Positions 25,256 to 33,886 are shown, counted from the stretch's first letter. The stretch is 64,000 nucleotides of DNA from Tumebacillus avium (GCF_002162355.1 NZ_CP021434.1:156501-220500), one strand, 5' to 3'. Notes: generated by a model from the letters alone, not told the origin. Numbers and translations: made by a program.

Positions 25256-25436
25256 ACTCATCCGACCCGTTGTCATTTTCATCCCAAGACAAGCGGTAGA
25301 CCATCGTCGTATCGCCCTGTTCCTGCTCCTGACGGGTGGCCGGGCGCTGAAACTCGTCATCTTCGAGACCGGGCGCTACGGTCGGTTCCTGCTTGCGGTG
25401 ATCGAGCTGTTTCTGCTCTCGCTTCTGTTGCTTCAT
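25254..25436 (-). CDS. Small hydrophilic protein of unknown function
   Basis: A 60-residue, highly charged protein (many Q, E, K, D) with no membrane segment, and a tail ending MVYRLSWDENDNGSDE. It has a good GGAGGTG site 7 bases before the ATG and its own terminator, so it is probably real. I do not recognise the family. It could be a small spore or stress protein; nothing in the sequence decides. Confidence 0.55.
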   Translation of the reverse strand: MKQQKREQKQLDHRKQEPTVAPGLEDDEFQRPATRQEQEQGDTTMVYRLSWDENDNGSDE

Positions 25437-25542
25437 CAATACTCACCTCCACAACGGTAGTATCTCTAAAAAATGTTGTTTTACCAACTGATATCAAGGG
25501 AAAGCTATATGTGTCCAATGTTCAAGGAGGTTAACTCGAGTC

Positions 25543-26346
25543 GTGCCCTACATAATCCTGTTTCTCGTCGCTTGGGCCGCTTTCTTCCTGTTTGCTGACC
25601 GGTCGCGATGGCGCCGCTTCTTGCCTGCCTGCACGCTGGCGATGGTGATGAGTCTGACCACCGACGTGTTGGTGACACACGTTCCGATCTGGCGCTACTA
25701 TGACCTGTCGCACCAGCAGCTCGCGTTCTACTTAAAACTGCTCGACGATTTTGGCATCTATCCGGTGACCACCTATCTGTTTTTGCAACTCTTTCCGCAC
25801 GCGTCCTCACGGTTTAAGCAGGTTCGCTATTTCTTCTATTGGACGACCTATGCGATCACGCTGGAACTGCTGTTTTCCAAGATGGGCTGGATGGTGTACA
25901 GTGCGCACTGGTCGCTCTCGTTCTCGTATCTCGCCGACTGGCTGATCTATTTTATCCTGCTGCGCTTTTTCCTGCTGTTCGAACAAAAGTCCGGGTCCCG
26001 CTCCATCCAAGGCCTGCAGCTTGATTTTCTGATCGAGCGAGGGGGCTTGGAAATCGTGATCTTGACCGCAGCGCCCGGCGCATTGGTGCCAAAGCACCGG
26101 CACGCAAGCGACGAGATGGTGGTGCTGCTCGGCGGCGCGCTGGAAATGCAGATCGCCGGAGAGGAGGCCTGTCAGATGGAGCTGCAAAAGCCGCTCTACA
26201 TCCCGCAGGGTGTGCTGCACAGCTCCCGGTCGGTCGGGACAGAGCCTGCCGTTGTGCTGTGCGTCCTGATGCCGGCCAGTCTGCGTCGACGGCTTGGGCA
26301 ATATTCGGATGATAAAATATTTGCCGGTGAGACCCTCGAACTTTAA
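25543..26346 (+). CDS. CBO0543-like membrane domain fused to a cupin
   Basis: A 267-residue protein. Residues 1-155 hold four or five transmembrane helices resembling the CBO0543 family of Bacilli (WRYYDLSHQQ, FFYWTTYAITLELLF). Residues 165-260 form a cupin barrel: PGALVPKHRHASDEMVVLLGG (metal-binding histidines and glutamate) and YIPQGVLHSSRSVG. The usual CBO0543 protein has no cupin, so this is a fusion of a membrane module with a cytoplasmic small-molecule or metal sensor. The start is a GTG with AAGGAGG 12 bases upstream, which is longer than usual. It is monocistronic. Confidence 0.65.
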   Translation: MPYIILFLVAWAAFFLFADRSRWRRFLPACTLAMVMSLTTDVLVTHVPIWRYYDLSHQQLAFYLKLLDDFGIYPVTTYLFLQLFPHASSRFKQVRYFFYWTTYAITLELLFSKMGWMVYSAHWSLSFSYLADWLIYFILLRFFLLFEQKSGSRSIQGLQLDFLIERGGLEIVILTAAPGALVPKHRHASDEMVVLLGGALEMQIAGEEACQMELQKPLYIPQGVLHSSRSVGTEPAVVLCVLMPASLRRRLGQYSDDKIFAGETLEL

Positions 26347-26356
26347 GACAAAAAAG

Positions 26357-26386
26357 AAAAACTCCTCGCGTCCAGCAGGAGTTTTT
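26357..26386. terminator. Terminator after the cupin fusion gene
   Basis: A 10-bp stem AAAAACTCCT/AGGAGTTTTT with a 10-base loop lies between convergent genes and can serve both strands. Confidence 0.8.
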
Positions 26387-26425
26387 CTGTCCCCCAACAA
26401 CTTGTTCTCTGGGTAAGTATCTGAA

Positions 26426-26704
26426 TTATCCGACAAAAGAAGAGATCATCGGTTCCGGCGGCTCGGTCTGCTCGACAACAGGCGCGCCCATCGGCTCCGG
26501 CGGTTCATTTTGTGCAATCTGCTGTGCCGGGAACATCGGTTCCGGCGGCTCCGTGTTCTCCGGATTATAAGTAAACTCAGCTTTGACAGCCGAGACTCCA
26601 TGATTTCCCCCAAGTGTTGCGTCTGTTGCTCCCCCAGCCAAGAGTCCCCCACTCATGAGAAGAAGACTTGCGAATGTAATACCCATCCAAACTTTGATTT
26701 TCAT
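26426..26704 (-). CDS. Secreted repeat-peptide precursor, candidate Phr-like signal
   Basis: A 92-residue protein with a signal peptide (MKIKVWMGITFASLLLMSGG, cleavage probably near 26-30). The secreted part carries three near-identical heptapeptides: TEPPEPM at 51-57, NEPPEPM at 66-72 and TEPPEPM at 80-86, separated by 7-8 variable residues and each preceded by N or Q. Repeats of this kind are typical of precursors cut into several copies of one signalling peptide. The gene starts 15 bases after a Rap-like TPR receptor gene on the same strand, exactly the rap-phr arrangement. GAGGAGG precedes the ATG. The peptide role is inference; no homologue is known to me. Confidence 0.7.
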   Translation of the reverse strand: MKIKVWMGITFASLLLMSGGLLAGGATDATLGGNHGVSAVKAEFTYNPENTEPPEPMFPAQQIAQNEPPEPMGAPVVEQTEPPEPMISSFVG

Positions 26705-26719
26705 AGGAACTTCCTCCTC

Positions 26720-27817
26720 TTAACCAATTAGTTGGACTGCATTCTGGCTGTACTGCTTTGCAAGCTCTTCGAGACCGACTCTTTCACAATCGTTGGCAAT
26801 CTTTTGCAGCAGCGAGACCACTTTGTGCTGCGTGTCATCGCTGCCGGCCAGGAACGTGGCACGGGAAGCGCATACTTCCAGTTCATCGTAGCGACCAAGC
26901 GCAAACAGGATTTGCGCCCAGGCTTCCAGGCAGATCACCTCTTTGTCCTGCAGACGGTACTGATGGCAGATCGCGATGGCTTGGGTGATGTAGTTCATCG
27001 CCGCATACCAGTCGTTTTCCGAGATCAGGTATTTCGCGATCGAATGCAGCGTGGTCGCCTGGCCGGAGAAGTCGTGGATGCGCTTCTTCATCTCCAGCGA
27101 CATCCGCCATGCGGCGATCGCTTCTTCCATACGGCCCAGATCCCGCATCAGTTCCGCGTAGTTGTGCCAAGTGCGCGCAAGGTGCAGGTAGTCCTTGTGC
27201 TTTTCAAAACCGCCTCTGGCCCGCGTCAGGTGTTCATACGCTTCGTCGAAACGCTTCTGTTCCTTATAGCAGATGCCAAGCAGCATCTCCATCAGCGCAA
27301 CGTCATGCTCTTCGCCATACGCTGCAAACCACTGCAGTGCGCGGCCCGCATATTCCACGGCAGAGTCGTACTCTCCGAGATATTCGTAGACGAGGGCGAT
27401 GTTTTGCCAGAGAATGGCGAGGTCACGACCAAGCTTTTGGGTGGAGTTCTGCCACTGTTTTTCCACCGAGAGCAGGAAGGAAAGCGCCTCATTGTACATC
27501 CCCACTTTAATGTACATCCGGCCCTTCATGCGCAGCGCGGTCAATACCAGTTCCGGCTCCGCTTCACCATCTGCTTGCGAGACCCAATGAAACCACGAAA
27601 GCGCCAGCCAATGTTGACGTAACTTTTCCAGAAGTTTGCCGATGCGAAGTGCCAAGGAATAATCAGCGTGAAGCCGTACGATCGATTCCCACGCGGTCAG
27701 TTGATCGCCGATCAGCTCCAAAACAGTATCAGAGTCATTCTCAACCAACAGCTCCAATTTGTTAAGCTCCTGCCCCAACTCTTGTGCGGTACGGACTGTA
27801 ATCAAAGACTCCAACAC
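26720..27817 (-). CDS. Rap-like TPR protein (putative peptide receptor)
   Basis: A 365-residue, all-helical protein. Residues 1-90 form an N-terminal helical part and 90-365 about seven TPR units (for example NIALVYEYLGEYDSAVEYAG and MLLGICYKEQKRFDEAYEHL). No DNA-binding HTH is present, so it matches Rap phosphatases/regulators of Bacillus in length and layout. Rap proteins bind response regulators and are inhibited by a re-imported Phr peptide encoded just downstream; a secreted repeat-peptide gene is in that place here. The partner response regulator is unknown. Start codon GTG with GGAGG 9 bases upstream. Confidence 0.72.
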   Translation of the reverse strand: MLESLITVRTAQELGQELNKLELLVENDSDTVLELIGDQLTAWESIVRLHADYSLALRIGKLLEKLRQHWLALSWFHWVSQADGEAEPELVLTALRMKGRMYIKVGMYNEALSFLLSVEKQWQNSTQKLGRDLAILWQNIALVYEYLGEYDSAVEYAGRALQWFAAYGEEHDVALMEMLLGICYKEQKRFDEAYEHLTRARGGFEKHKDYLHLARTWHNYAELMRDLGRMEEAIAAWRMSLEMKKRIHDFSGQATTLHSIAKYLISENDWYAAMNYITQAIAICHQYRLQDKEVICLEAWAQILFALGRYDELEVCASRATFLAGSDDTQHKVVSLLQKIANDCERVGLEELAKQYSQNAVQLIG

Positions 27818-27905
27818 TCTCAGCTCCCTCCCACTTCAACTTGATCTCGGCGTTTCGTTTCCTGATGTCTGTTCGCCTTTTGTTTGGTCTTGCGTGTTTA
27901 GAAAT

Positions 27906-27934
27906 ATAATATGTGTTCGTACCCACTTTATCAA
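27906..27934 (-). promoter_or_regulatory. Promoter of the Rap-like/peptide operon
   Basis: On the minus strand TTGATA (27929-27934) and TATTAT (27906-27911) are 17 bases apart, about 90 bases before the Rap-like start codon. The surrounding 260 bases between the two genes are AT-rich and contain no other gene. Confidence 0.6.
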
Positions 27935-28027
27935 TAGATTCCTGACAACTTATTATAATATGACTAAACTTCTTATCATTCTCGTTTATTCGACAAAATG
28001 CACCAAGCTGAATTTTTTGACATTCGA

Positions 28028-28070
28028 CAAAAAAATAGACGCTTGTATACGGTTACGGTAGACAAGCGTC
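28028..28070 (-). terminator. Terminator of the DUF1054 gene
   Basis: A perfect 9-bp stem (GACGCTTGT with ACAAGCGTC) and a 15-base loop, followed on the minus strand by a run of seven T. Confidence 0.85.
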
Positions 28071-28081
28071 AAATTCCTCTG

Positions 28082-28714
28082 TTAATTTGTGGAGAATGCC
28101 AAACGGTATAAAGGAAGCAAGGTTTCGAAAGTCGTTTTTGCCTGCTCCAGGAATGCTTCGGCGCTCATCTGCACCGCTGCTTCGCGCGGAATTTTGATGC
28201 CGATCATCACTTCGCCGTTTTTCTGCTTGGCGAGGCGCTGGGCGATGTTTTTAAAATCGGCCTGCTTCATCTCGCTTTGCACCATGCCGTTTGGATTCAT
28301 GTGATCCGGATACCAGAGGTAATGCGACGGAATGGTGGCTTTGATGTCTTTGAGGTGTTTGATCATCTGCTTGGCGAACACGCCTTTCATCGGCGACTCG
28401 TAGATCAGTCCAAACTGAATGAAGGCGTGCGTTTCCCAAGCTCCGATCTGAAAATGCGGGTACATCTTGTAGCCGCGCTTGTTTTTGCTCCATGCGACCC
28501 AGGAGTCGTTGGGCGGATTGGTTTTGCGGCGGGCGTGTTTGGCGACGTGCGCGAACATCTCTTCCCCGGTCAGCTCGCTTAACAGCGGCACAAAGTCATC
28601 GCCCAGTTGGGTCAGCTTGACGCGCAGGTTGGCGATCAAAGCGGCCATGCGTTCTTCGAGTCCTTCTACATTGAATACGTCAAAATCTGCGTCGGTAAAT
28701 CCGGTAAAGTTCAA
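28082..28714 (-). CDS. DUF1054 (YktB/UPF0637) family protein
   Basis: A 210-residue protein of the YktB family, seen from FTDADFDVFNVEGLEERM at the N-terminus, the central KYMYPHFQIG-like stretch (here KMYPHFQIGAWETHAFIQFG) and SHYLWYPDHMNP. The function is unknown. The likely start is a TTG at 28714, 10 bases after GAGGAG, which agrees with the position of the start in B. subtilis YktB; an upstream in-frame TTG at 28732 overlaps the stop of the preceding gene. It is probably cotranscribed with the hydroxyacid dehydrogenase gene. Confidence 0.85.
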   Translation of the reverse strand: MNFTGFTDADFDVFNVEGLEERMAALIANLRVKLTQLGDDFVPLLSELTGEEMFAHVAKHARRKTNPPNDSWVAWSKNKRGYKMYPHFQIGAWETHAFIQFGLIYESPMKGVFAKQMIKHLKDIKATIPSHYLWYPDHMNPNGMVQSEMKQADFKNIAQRLAKQKNGEVMIGIKIPREAAVQMSAEAFLEQAKTTFETLLPLYRLAFSTN

Positions 28715-28728
28715 ATCAGTTTCGCTCC

Positions 28729-29679
28729 TCAATACCCTTTTTTCACGTCGATCATATTTTGCATCGTGCCGGCTGCCCCGGTGTAGATCGCCAGGTTGTG
28801 CAGGAAGATCCCCTGTGCGCGCTCCATGTATTTCGGTGAGCGCGAGGAGATGTGCGGGGTGAGCACCACATTGTCCAGCTCCCAGAACGGATGATCTTCC
28901 GGCAGCGGCTCCTGTTGAAACACATCAAGCCCGGCGCCGCGAATTTTCTTTTCCTGCAAGGCGGTCAGCAGCGCCGCTTCGTCGACCACTTGCCCGCGGG
29001 CGATGTTGATCAGCACCGCGCTGTCTTTCATCAGGCCAATTTCGCGCGCGCCGATCATGCCGTCCGTCTCTTCTGTTAACGGGACGATCACAACCACATA
29101 GTCGGAAGAGGTCAGCACTTCGTCGAGACCGCTGCGGTCGAAGATCTCGTCGAACTCCGGCAGGTCGCGCCGGGATGTGGCGACACCAAGCGTCCGCATG
29201 CCAAACAGCTTGGCGCGCTCGGCGATCTTGCTGCCGATCGCCCCTGCGCCGATCACGCCCAGCGTCTGGCCATCCAGTTCGTCGATGCGGATCGAGCGGT
29301 CCCAGTTCTGTGCGCGCTGGTTGTGGAACATCTCCACAAAGCGGCGGGAGAACATCAGGATCAGCCCGATCGTGTATTCGGACATCGGACCTGTGTGGAT
29401 GCCCCGCGCATTGGTGACGAGGATGTTTTGGAGCTGAATCTGGGCAAACGGCATCAGCTCAAGGCCGGCCGACAGCACATGAATCCATTTCAGCGACGTG
29501 CAGCTTTGCACGATCGCTGGGGTCAAGTCTTCTCCGTATGTAATCAAAATCTCTGCCTCATGCAGTTGGTCTTTCGCTTCGGCAATGCTCGGGAAAACAC
29601 GAACGTCCAGACCAGAGGCGATCTCTTTCATCTTTGCTACATGCCGGTCGCTGACCGGGCAGGTGGTGATCAGTACCAT
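28729..29679 (-). CDS. D-2-hydroxyacid dehydrogenase
   Basis: A 316-residue NAD(P)-dependent enzyme reducing 2-keto acids. The Rossmann motif is LGVIGAGAIGSKIAERAK, the catalytic arginine is in INIARGQVVDEAAL, the glutamate is in the DVFQQEPLP region and the histidine in LTPHISSRS. The N-terminal catalytic domain (1-100) contains ILITYGEDLTP and IHVLSAGLELMPF. The substrate is not readable; close relatives act on glyoxylate, hydroxypyruvate or 2-keto acids of branched chains. The ATG at 29679 has AAGGGG 8 bases upstream. Confidence 0.9.
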   Translation of the reverse strand: MVLITTCPVSDRHVAKMKEIASGLDVRVFPSIAEAKDQLHEAEILITYGEDLTPAIVQSCTSLKWIHVLSAGLELMPFAQIQLQNILVTNARGIHTGPMSEYTIGLILMFSRRFVEMFHNQRAQNWDRSIRIDELDGQTLGVIGAGAIGSKIAERAKLFGMRTLGVATSRRDLPEFDEIFDRSGLDEVLTSSDYVVVIVPLTEETDGMIGAREIGLMKDSAVLINIARGQVVDEAALLTALQEKKIRGAGLDVFQQEPLPEDHPFWELDNVVLTPHISSRSPKYMERAQGIFLHNLAIYTGAAGTMQNMIDVKKGY

Positions 29680-29795
29680 GGTCTCAGCCCCTTCGCTGTC
29701 TCTTCTACCATTATGGAAAAAGTCGAGCCGGTGCGCAAGCGTCGTTCGATGATGTAAAATAGAGGAAGCACCAATTGGAAGAAAGAGGTGGGAGC

Positions 29796-30677
29796 ATGAA
29801 AGTGTTTCTGACCGGCGCAAGCGGGTTTGTCGGGTCTGAGATCGGAAAACGGCTGGTCGAGGCGGGCCATGAGGTGCGCGCCTTGGTGCACAAGAGCACC
29901 AGCCTGCCCCATGGCATGCAAGCCGTGCAAGGAGATATTCTGCACCGGGACAGCCTGGTGACGGCCATGCAAGGCTGTGATGCGGTCGTGCATCTGGTGG
30001 GGATCATTCGCGAGGCGCCGCAAAAAGGCGTGACGTTTCAGCGGATGCATGTGGAAGGAACGCAGAATGTGGTCGATGCGGCGGTCGAGGTTGGGGCGCG
30101 GCGCTTTCTGCAGATGAGCGCGCTAGGAGCGCGGGCGGGCGCTTCCTCCCCGTACCACAAAACAAAATGGGCGGCAGAAGAATATGTGCGGGAGAGCGGT
30201 CTGGACTGGACGGTATTTCGCCCGTCGGTGATCTACGGGCCGGGCGACGGCTTTGTGACCCTGCTCGCGGACGTGCTGAAAAAAGCGCCCGTTTTTCCGA
30301 TCTTCGGACACGGACGCTTCCCCCTGTCGCCGGTGGCGCGCCATGATGTGGCGGAAGGATTTGTGCGGGCGCTGGCCCGTCCGGAGACGGCAGGCCGGGC
30401 CTACGATGTTGGCGGACCGGACAAAATCCCGTACCGCGACGTGATCCAAGGCATCGGCCGCACGCTCGGCAAGAAGCGGGTGCTCACGTTCTCCGTGCCG
30501 GTTGCGCTCGTGCGGCCGGTCGTAACGCTGATGGAAGGGTTCTCGTTTTTTCCGATCACTTCGTCGATGCTGACGATGCTGCTCGAAGGCAATGCCTGCG
30601 ACCCCCACTCCTTCGCAGGTGACTTCGACCTCGCTCTGACCCGTTTCCCAGACGGGATCGGCTACATCAGAGGCTGA
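29796..30677 (+). CDS. NAD(P)-binding atypical SDR (NDUFA9-like)
   Basis: A 293-residue atypical short-chain dehydrogenase. The glycine motif is VFLTGASGFVGSEIGKRL at the N-terminus. AVVHLVGIIREAPQKGVTFQRMH and the active-site-like SPYHKTKWAAEEYVR (YxxxK) follow, then FRPSVIYGPGDG. This pattern matches complex I NDUFA9-like and YfcH-like epimerase/isomerase proteins in bacteria; the substrate is unknown. It starts with GAGGTGGGAGC before the ATG and overlaps the convergent mug gene by 11 bp at its 3' end. Confidence 0.85.
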   Translation: MKVFLTGASGFVGSEIGKRLVEAGHEVRALVHKSTSLPHGMQAVQGDILHRDSLVTAMQGCDAVVHLVGIIREAPQKGVTFQRMHVEGTQNVVDAAVEVGARRFLQMSALGARAGASSPYHKTKWAAEEYVRESGLDWTVFRPSVIYGPGDGFVTLLADVLKKAPVFPIFGHGRFPLSPVARHDVAEGFVRALARPETAGRAYDVGGPDKIPYRDVIQGIGRTLGKKRVLTFSVPVALVRPVVTLMEGFSFFPITSSMLTMLLEGNACDPHSFAGDFDLALTRFPDGIGYIRG

Positions 30678-31191
30678 TCAGCGCCGCCAGTTCCCGGTAG
30701 ATCTCAAGGATCTCTTCGTATTTCATCCGCACCAGACCGCTGGACGACGGCGCGACAAAATCGATGACCCCTGCCACCGCAGGCTCCGGCTGAACACCCC
30801 ACGGGATGCTGCGGTGGCCGTTGTACTCTTCATAGACGCCTTTGCCAACAAAGCAGGCGACGAGCGGCTTGTACTCTTCGATCAGTTGGCGCAGTCGAAC
30901 GCGGCCTTCCGCATATTCGGCGCGGGTGATCTCGTCGGCGCGGCGGGTCGGGCGGGAGACGATGTTCGTGAAGCCGTAGCCGATCTCCAGCAGATCGCGG
31001 TCTTCCGCAGGCTTGATCTGCCGCGGGGTCAGGCCGGCATCGTGCAGCAGGCGCCAGAAGCGGTTGCCCCGTCCGGCATAGTTATGTCCGATCTCGCCCG
31101 AGGTGAGCGATGGATTATATCCGATAAATAAAATGCGCAGCCCTGTGGTGATCGAGTCAGGGATGCCCTGGTGATTCGTGTGGTCTGTCAT
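30667..31191 (-). CDS. mug: Mismatch-specific uracil/thymine DNA glycosylase
   Basis: A 174-residue member of the Mug/TDG branch of uracil-DNA glycosylases, which removes uracil or ethenocytosine opposite G. Motif 1 is LFIGYNPSLTSGEIGHNYAG, with asparagine as the water-activating residue. VAPSSSGLVR is the motif 2 (intercalation) loop. FWRLLHDAGLTP and VACFVGKGVYEEYNG are typical. The length agrees with E. coli Mug (168 residues). Confidence 0.9.
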   Translation of the reverse strand: MTDHTNHQGIPDSITTGLRILFIGYNPSLTSGEIGHNYAGRGNRFWRLLHDAGLTPRQIKPAEDRDLLEIGYGFTNIVSRPTRRADEITRAEYAEGRVRLRQLIEEYKPLVACFVGKGVYEEYNGHRSIPWGVQPEPAVAGVIDFVAPSSSGLVRMKYEEILEIYRELAALISL

Positions 31192-31256
31192 ACATGTACC
31201 TCCCTAATTTACACATACTAGGTTCATCTGCCAGCCATGAAGGAGGATCTTTTCGG

Positions 31257-31592
31257 ATGAACCGTGCGGAAACAGTGTTTCAAAACCCGGCTTTTGATGA
31301 AGGCGGCGTCGGCAAAGTGAACAACTTCACCGGTGCTGCCCTGACCACCAACACCTATTATTTCAAACCGGGGCAAACCCTTGACTATCAAAATCGCCTC
31401 GTCAGCGACCAAGTCTATGTTGTGCTGTCCGGAGAAGGACAGTGCACGCTGGACAACGGACAGCAGGAAACAATCAACATCGCGACCGGTTCGGTTGTTT
31501 ACGTGCCAACCGGCGTGCAATTTAAGATGACGAACTCGGGCAGTGAACAGTTGATCTGCACCGAAGTATGCCATCCGAACCATCAGCACTAA
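31257..31592 (+). CDS. Single-domain cupin protein
   Basis: A 111-residue cupin_2 barrel: GQTLDYQNRLVSDQVYVVLSG-type first motif and GSVVYVPTGVQFKMTNSG second motif. In the first motif the usual metal-binding histidines are replaced (QNR and SDQ in place of H-x-H), so metal binding is doubtful. The role is unknown; such proteins bind small ligands. AGGAGG lies 10 bases before the ATG. Followed by a strong terminator. Confidence 0.8.
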   Translation: MNRAETVFQNPAFDEGGVGKVNNFTGAALTTNTYYFKPGQTLDYQNRLVSDQVYVVLSGEGQCTLDNGQQETINIATGSVVYVPTGVQFKMTNSGSEQLICTEVCHPNHQH

Positions 31593-31618
31593 ATTATTCT
31601 ACATGTAAAGTACAATAC

Positions 31619-31656
31619 GAAAACCCGACATTCCTTTGTGGAAGTCGGGTTTTCCG
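31619..31656. terminator. Bidirectional terminator after the cupin gene
   Basis: A 16-bp stem with one mismatch (arms GAAAACCCGAC and GTCGGGTTTTC plus inner TTCC/GGAA), followed by a long T run. Confidence 0.85.
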
Positions 31657-31699
31657 CTTTTTTTTGTAATTCCCATTTAATTACTGGAATTTGAATCGC

Positions 31700-32077
31700 C
31701 TAATAGCTGGCCTGTGCATTCGTCAGATACTTCGCGAGCAAGTTCGGCAGTTCAAGGGTCAGCTTCGAATTCGCGACCACTTCATCACACCCTGCCTCCT
31801 CCGCCGCCCGGCGCGCATCGACGTTTACGTGGGGGCCATAGGCGAGGACAGGAACACCTGTCTCTTTTGCTTTGGCCACCGTCTCCTGCCAACCGCCCGA
31901 TACGGCAGTCAAATCGAGAATCACAAGCGATGGATGAATCTCCAGTTTCTCAATGATCTCCTCGTTTGAAGATACCAAAATCACATGACCGCCAAGTTGG
32001 CTCGCCACCTCACCGATCCGAACGGAAAACATCAGATTGTTGACCCAAGCCAAAACCGTCTTTACAGCTGCTTCCAT
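31700..32077 (-). CDS. Small receiver-like fold protein of unknown function
   Basis: A 125-residue protein whose pattern of strands and helices resembles a response-regulator receiver domain: SVRIGEVASQLGGHVILVSSNEE, then SLVILDLTAVSGG (the D in ILDLT could be the phospho-site) and VPVLAYGPHVNVDARRAAEEAGCDEVVANS with a K-like loop missing. The acidic pocket is incomplete, so phosphorylation is doubtful. No kinase or output domain is adjacent. The ATG at 32077 follows AAGGAG. Confidence 0.6.
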   Translation of the reverse strand: MEAAVKTVLAWVNNLMFSVRIGEVASQLGGHVILVSSNEEIIEKLEIHPSLVILDLTAVSGGWQETVAKAKETGVPVLAYGPHVNVDARRAAEEAGCDEVVANSKLTLELPNLLAKYLTNAQASY

Positions 32078-32197
32078 GTACACTCTCCTTTCTCCCCAAC
32101 ATAAGGAACGTTCTCTTTAGGTACGTATTATATAGCCTATCGAATTTTGGCGTTCCCCGCAAGTGCCGCAGTCTTTCTTTTTATTCATTAAGCGAAT

Positions 32198-33193
32198 TTA
32201 TAAGGCGCATTCTTCGATTTCAAAGCCGAGATCCGCAATCATCTTCCAGTCGGATGTCGGCTCCTGTCCTTGCGTGGTCAGGTAGTCGCCGACGAAAATC
32301 GAGTTGGCCGCGTAAAGGCCCAGCGCCTGCAGCGAACGGAGGTTGATCTCGCGGCCGCCGGACAGCCTGATTTCTTTGGCCGGATTGATGAAGCGGAACA
32401 TCGCCACCGTCTTCAGGCAGTGGCGCGGGTTGAGTTGTTGCATCCCTTGCAGCGGCGTGCCGTCGATGGCGTTCAGGAAGTTAATCGGGATCGAATCGGC
32501 GTCCAGCTCGCGCAGGGAGTAGGCGATCGAGACCAGTTCCTGATGAGATTCGCCCATCCCGATGATCGCGCCCGAGCACGGAGACATGCCCGACGCTTTC
32601 GCTTTTTGCACGGTGTCCATACGATCATCATACGTGTGCGTGGAGCAAATCTTGTCATAGTTTTCTTTGGACGTGTTCAGGTTGTGGTTGTAGCGGTGCA
32701 CGCCAGACGCGGCGAGTTGTTGCGCATGCTGATCGGTGAGGAAACCGAGGCAGGCGCAAATTTTTAAGGACGTGTTCTCGCGGATCTCTTTCACCGCTTC
32801 CACAACGCCGTCCAGTTCCGTGTCGCTTGGTCGGCGGCCGGACATGACGATGCAGTAGGTGCCCGCCTTGCGGTTGATCGCCTCTTGCGCGCCGGCGAGG
32901 ATCGATTCTTTGTTCAACAAAGTGTATTTTTCCACAGGCGCATCGGAGACGATCGACTGAGAGCAGTAGCCGCAGTCTTCCGGGCAGAGGCCCGATTTGG
33001 CGTTGATGATCATGTTCAGCTTTACTTTGTTGCCGTAATAATGCTTGCGGATCTGGTAGGCCGCGTGCATGATGTCGAGCAAGTCTTCATCGGGCGCTTC
33101 AAGGATCGCCAGCGCTTCTTCCCGGGTCGGAATATCGCCTTGCAGCACTTTCGCGGCGAGTTCGCGGTAGTTGACGGTGAGTTGCGTTTTCAT
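32198..33193 (-). CDS. bioB: Biotin synthase
   Basis: A 331-residue radical SAM enzyme that inserts sulfur into dethiobiotin. The SAM cluster ligands are C70, C74 and C77 (GLCPEDCGYCSQ). YNHNLNTSKENYDKI, the C in SPCSGAIIGMGE and NFLNAIDGTPL with the terminal arginine region (IRLSGGREINLR) that binds the 2Fe-2S cluster are all present. It is the last gene of the bio operon, 12 bases after bioD, with AGGAGG before its ATG. No terminator is obvious downstream. Confidence 0.97.
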   Translation of the reverse strand: MKTQLTVNYRELAAKVLQGDIPTREEALAILEAPDEDLLDIMHAAYQIRKHYYGNKVKLNMIINAKSGLCPEDCGYCSQSIVSDAPVEKYTLLNKESILAGAQEAINRKAGTYCIVMSGRRPSDTELDGVVEAVKEIRENTSLKICACLGFLTDQHAQQLAASGVHRYNHNLNTSKENYDKICSTHTYDDRMDTVQKAKASGMSPCSGAIIGMGESHQELVSIAYSLRELDADSIPINFLNAIDGTPLQGMQQLNPRHCLKTVAMFRFINPAKEIRLSGGREINLRSLQALGLYAANSIFVGDYLTTQGQEPTSDWKMIADLGFEIEECAL

Positions 33194-33205
33194 GAAGTGT
33201 ACCTC

Positions 33206-33886
33206 CTAAAGGGTTATGTAGTTGGCGAGCGGGTCGGTCGCCGCACGCACTTGCTCCAGAGTTGGCGCATCGCCAAGCCACGGGACGCTGCCGAGGACGG
33301 GGACGCCCGCGTACTCTTCGATATAGGCCGGGTTGTGCGCTTCGGCGAGGTCATGCCCGTGTCGTCCCGCCCCAGAAAGGATCACTCCGGCGACGTGCAG
33401 GCCGAGGCTTTGGGCGTAGGAGACGGTGAGCACAGTGTGGTTGACGGTGCCCAGCCCGGCACGGGCGATGATCAAGAGCGGCAGTCCGAGTTCGGCTGCC
33501 AGCTCCGCGACCGTCGTGTCGGCGGTGAGCGGGACGGCCAGACCGCCCGCCCCTTCGCAGAGCAGATGCTGATGTGTTTTCCTTGCCGCCGCATAATGAG
33601 CCAGCAAGTCGCGGCGGTTCAGGAACGCGCCGGCCCGCTCGGCGGCGAGGCGCGGGGCAAGCGGCTCAAAAAAGGCGTGACAGCAGATCTGTTCCACCGG
33701 GTCGGGCAGGTCTCCGAGCGCTTTCAAACGCCAGGCATCGCCTGTCGGATCGTGCAGCAGTTCGCCGGACTGCAGGGGCTTCCAGCAGCCGACATCGTAT
33801 CTGCGCTGACGGAGCGCATAGGCGAGCCCGCCTGTGATCAGCGTTTTGCCGACCCCGGTGTCTGTTGCCGTGATAAACCAAGACAT
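33206..33886 (-). CDS. bioD: Dethiobiotin synthetase
   Basis: A 226-residue ATP-dependent carboxylase that closes the ureido ring of dethiobiotin. The P-loop is TATDTGVGKT with K14. CEGAGGLAVPLT matches the conserved GAGG loop. The product passes to BioB encoded next. It lies 18 bases after bioF. Confidence 0.95.
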   Translation of the reverse strand: MSWFITATDTGVGKTLITGGLAYALRQRRYDVGCWKPLQSGELLHDPTGDAWRLKALGDLPDPVEQICCHAFFEPLAPRLAAERAGAFLNRRDLLAHYAAARKTHQHLLCEGAGGLAVPLTADTTVAELAAELGLPLLIIARAGLGTVNHTVLTVSYAQSLGLHVAGVILSGAGRHGHDLAEAHNPAYIEEYAGVPVLGSVPWLGDAPTLEQVRAATDPLANYITL

